Assembly (NCBI GenBank): GCA_043817485.1
Contig: JBDRGX010000080.1
Location: forward strand, 1-6,520
Origin: JBDRGX01 sp043817485 [NCBI: bacterium]
Lineage (GTDB): Bacteria > JBDRGX01
DNA: 6,520 nt
Reading direction: 5' to 3'
Under the pieces are notes generated by a model. The model did not search any database, was not told the DNA's origin, and saw only the letters and a list, made by a program, of their open reading frames with translations. The stretch's first letter is position 1; every line of letters starts with the position of its first letter. A program made the position numbers and the translations under genes. Shown piece after piece: positions 5,571-6,520 of this stretch.

Positions 5571-6520
5571 ATGAATAAAATATTAAATACAATACAAAAT
5601 ACAATTGATAAGTATAAAATGATTTCTTCTTATGACAAAATTCTTCTTGGTATTTCAGGAGGACCAGATTCAGTAATGTTATTTATGGCTTTATATTTTT
5701 TTATGAAAAAATATAAATTTTCTTTTATTTGTGCTCATCTTAATTATAAACTGAGAGGAAAAGAATCTTTTGAAGATCAAGAATTTGTAAAAAGTTTATG
5801 TGAGCAATTTAAAATTCCTTGTTTTATTAAAGAAATAAATATTGCAGAATTATCTAAAAAAAAAGGTGGAATAGAAGAAATTGCAAGAGAAGAAAGATAT
5901 AAATTTTTTTTAAAACAAGCTAAAAAAAATAAAGCAAACAAAATTGCTACCGCTCATACTCAAAATGATAATATCGAAACTATTTTAATGTATTTTTTAC
6001 GAGGTACTGGAATAAATGGGTTACAAGGAATACCTATTGTAAGAGATAATATTATAAGACCTCTTCTTAATATTTCTCGAAAAGAAATATTGGAGTTTTT
6101 GAATGATAATAAAATAAAATTTAGAATTGATTCTACTAACTCTAAAAATATTTATTTTAGAAATAAAATAAGAAATAATTTTCTTCCTTATTTAAAAAAA
6201 AATTATAATCCTAATATTGATAATGTACTTTTAAATACTTCTTCTATAATTAAAGAAGAAAATAAATATTTATATAAAATAGTAAAGCAAAAATATGAAA
6301 AGATAATTAAAAATACATTTTCTACAAAAATTATTTTAAATTTAGATGAATTTTTGAAAAATGATATAGTAATTCAAAAAAGAATAATTATAAATTGCTT
6401 TAAAAATTTAAAAATTAAAGAAATATATTATCAGCATTTAGAGAATATTATTTTATTTTTAAAAAATGGCAAAACTACTTCTTTTATAAACTTACCTAAT
6501 AAAATTGTTATTAAAAAACA
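5571..6520 (+). CDS. tilS: tRNA(Ile)-lysidine synthase TilS (3' end beyond window)
   Basis: TilS joins lysine to C34 of the CAU-anticodon tRNA-Ile using ATP, so that this tRNA reads AUA instead of AUG. It is essential in nearly all bacteria and acts in the cytoplasm. The open frame holds 316 codons with no stop before the edge; complete family members are often 320-460 residues. The ATP-binding PP-loop SGGPDS is at 29-34, and AHLNYKLRGKES at 55-66 is the family's H-N-x-x-LR motif. AREERY is at 105-110, and TAHTQNDNIETILMYFLRGTG at 128-148 varies the common AHHxDDQ form but keeps the second Asp (133) and ET. IIRPLL is at 161-166, and DSTN..N.YFRNKIRNNFLPYL at 187-208. The ATG at 5571 gives the usual spacing before the PP-loop. 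It follows the terminator T-run by 12 nt and has no Shine-Dalgarno. An in-frame ATG at codon 17 is less likely. Confidence 0.96.
   Translation, partial: MNKILNTIQNTIDKYKMISSYDKILLGISGGPDSVMLFMALYFFMKKYKFSFICAHLNYKLRGKESFEDQEFVKSLCEQFKIPCFIKEINIAELSKKKGGIEEIAREERYKFFLKQAKKNKANKIATAHTQNDNIETILMYFLRGTGINGLQGIPIVRDNIIRPLLNISRKEILEFLNDNKIKFRIDSTNSKNIYFRNKIRNNFLPYLKKNYNPNIDNVLLNTSSIIKEENKYLYKIVKQKYEKIIKNTFSTKIILNLDEFLKNDIVIQKRIIINCFKNLKIKEIYYQHLENIILFLKNGKTTSFINLPNKIVIKK

Overview
This is an extremely AT-rich bacterial window with long A/T homopolymers inside genes. It holds seven protein genes and three tRNA genes, packed with short spacers. RF1, TilS, an initiator tRNA-Met with the bacterial C1-A72 mismatch, Shine-Dalgarno sites and CCA-encoded tRNAs make it bacterial. 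The base composition, the homopolymers and the compact layout suggest a small-genome, probably host-associated or symbiotic lineage. The lineage itself cannot be fixed from this sequence. FdhD and CobU point to molybdenum/tungsten formate dehydrogenase and cobamide handling, a less usual pairing for so AT-rich a genome.

Left half (minus strand, read from about 2763 down to 1): a DUF374-type lysophospholipid acyltransferase-like gene, then a ~128-bp palindrome-centred repeat whose base composition stands out, then tRNA-Gly(CCC), cobU, prfA and the 5' part of fdhD. cobU and prfA overlap by 4 nt, and prfA and fdhD are 1 nt apart, so these three look co-transcribed. prfA carries a one-base frameshift at an A11 tract. 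Removing one A restores a 356-residue RF1 with its key motifs at normal positions.

Right half (plus strand): gap and pgk form a two-gene glycolytic operon divergent from the acyltransferase gene, both with good ribosome binding sites. They are followed by initiator tRNA-fMet and elongator tRNA-Met, a clear intrinsic terminator, and tilS, which runs off the right edge. No stretch over 300 bases lacks a gene; the longest gap is the divergent region of about 230 bases before gap.

Most of the window is conserved housekeeping, and I see no new multi-gene system. The two points most worth following are the prfA frameshift at the poly(A) tract, a candidate for transcriptional slippage, and the short palindromic repeat beside tRNA-Gly. 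Both window ends cut genes.
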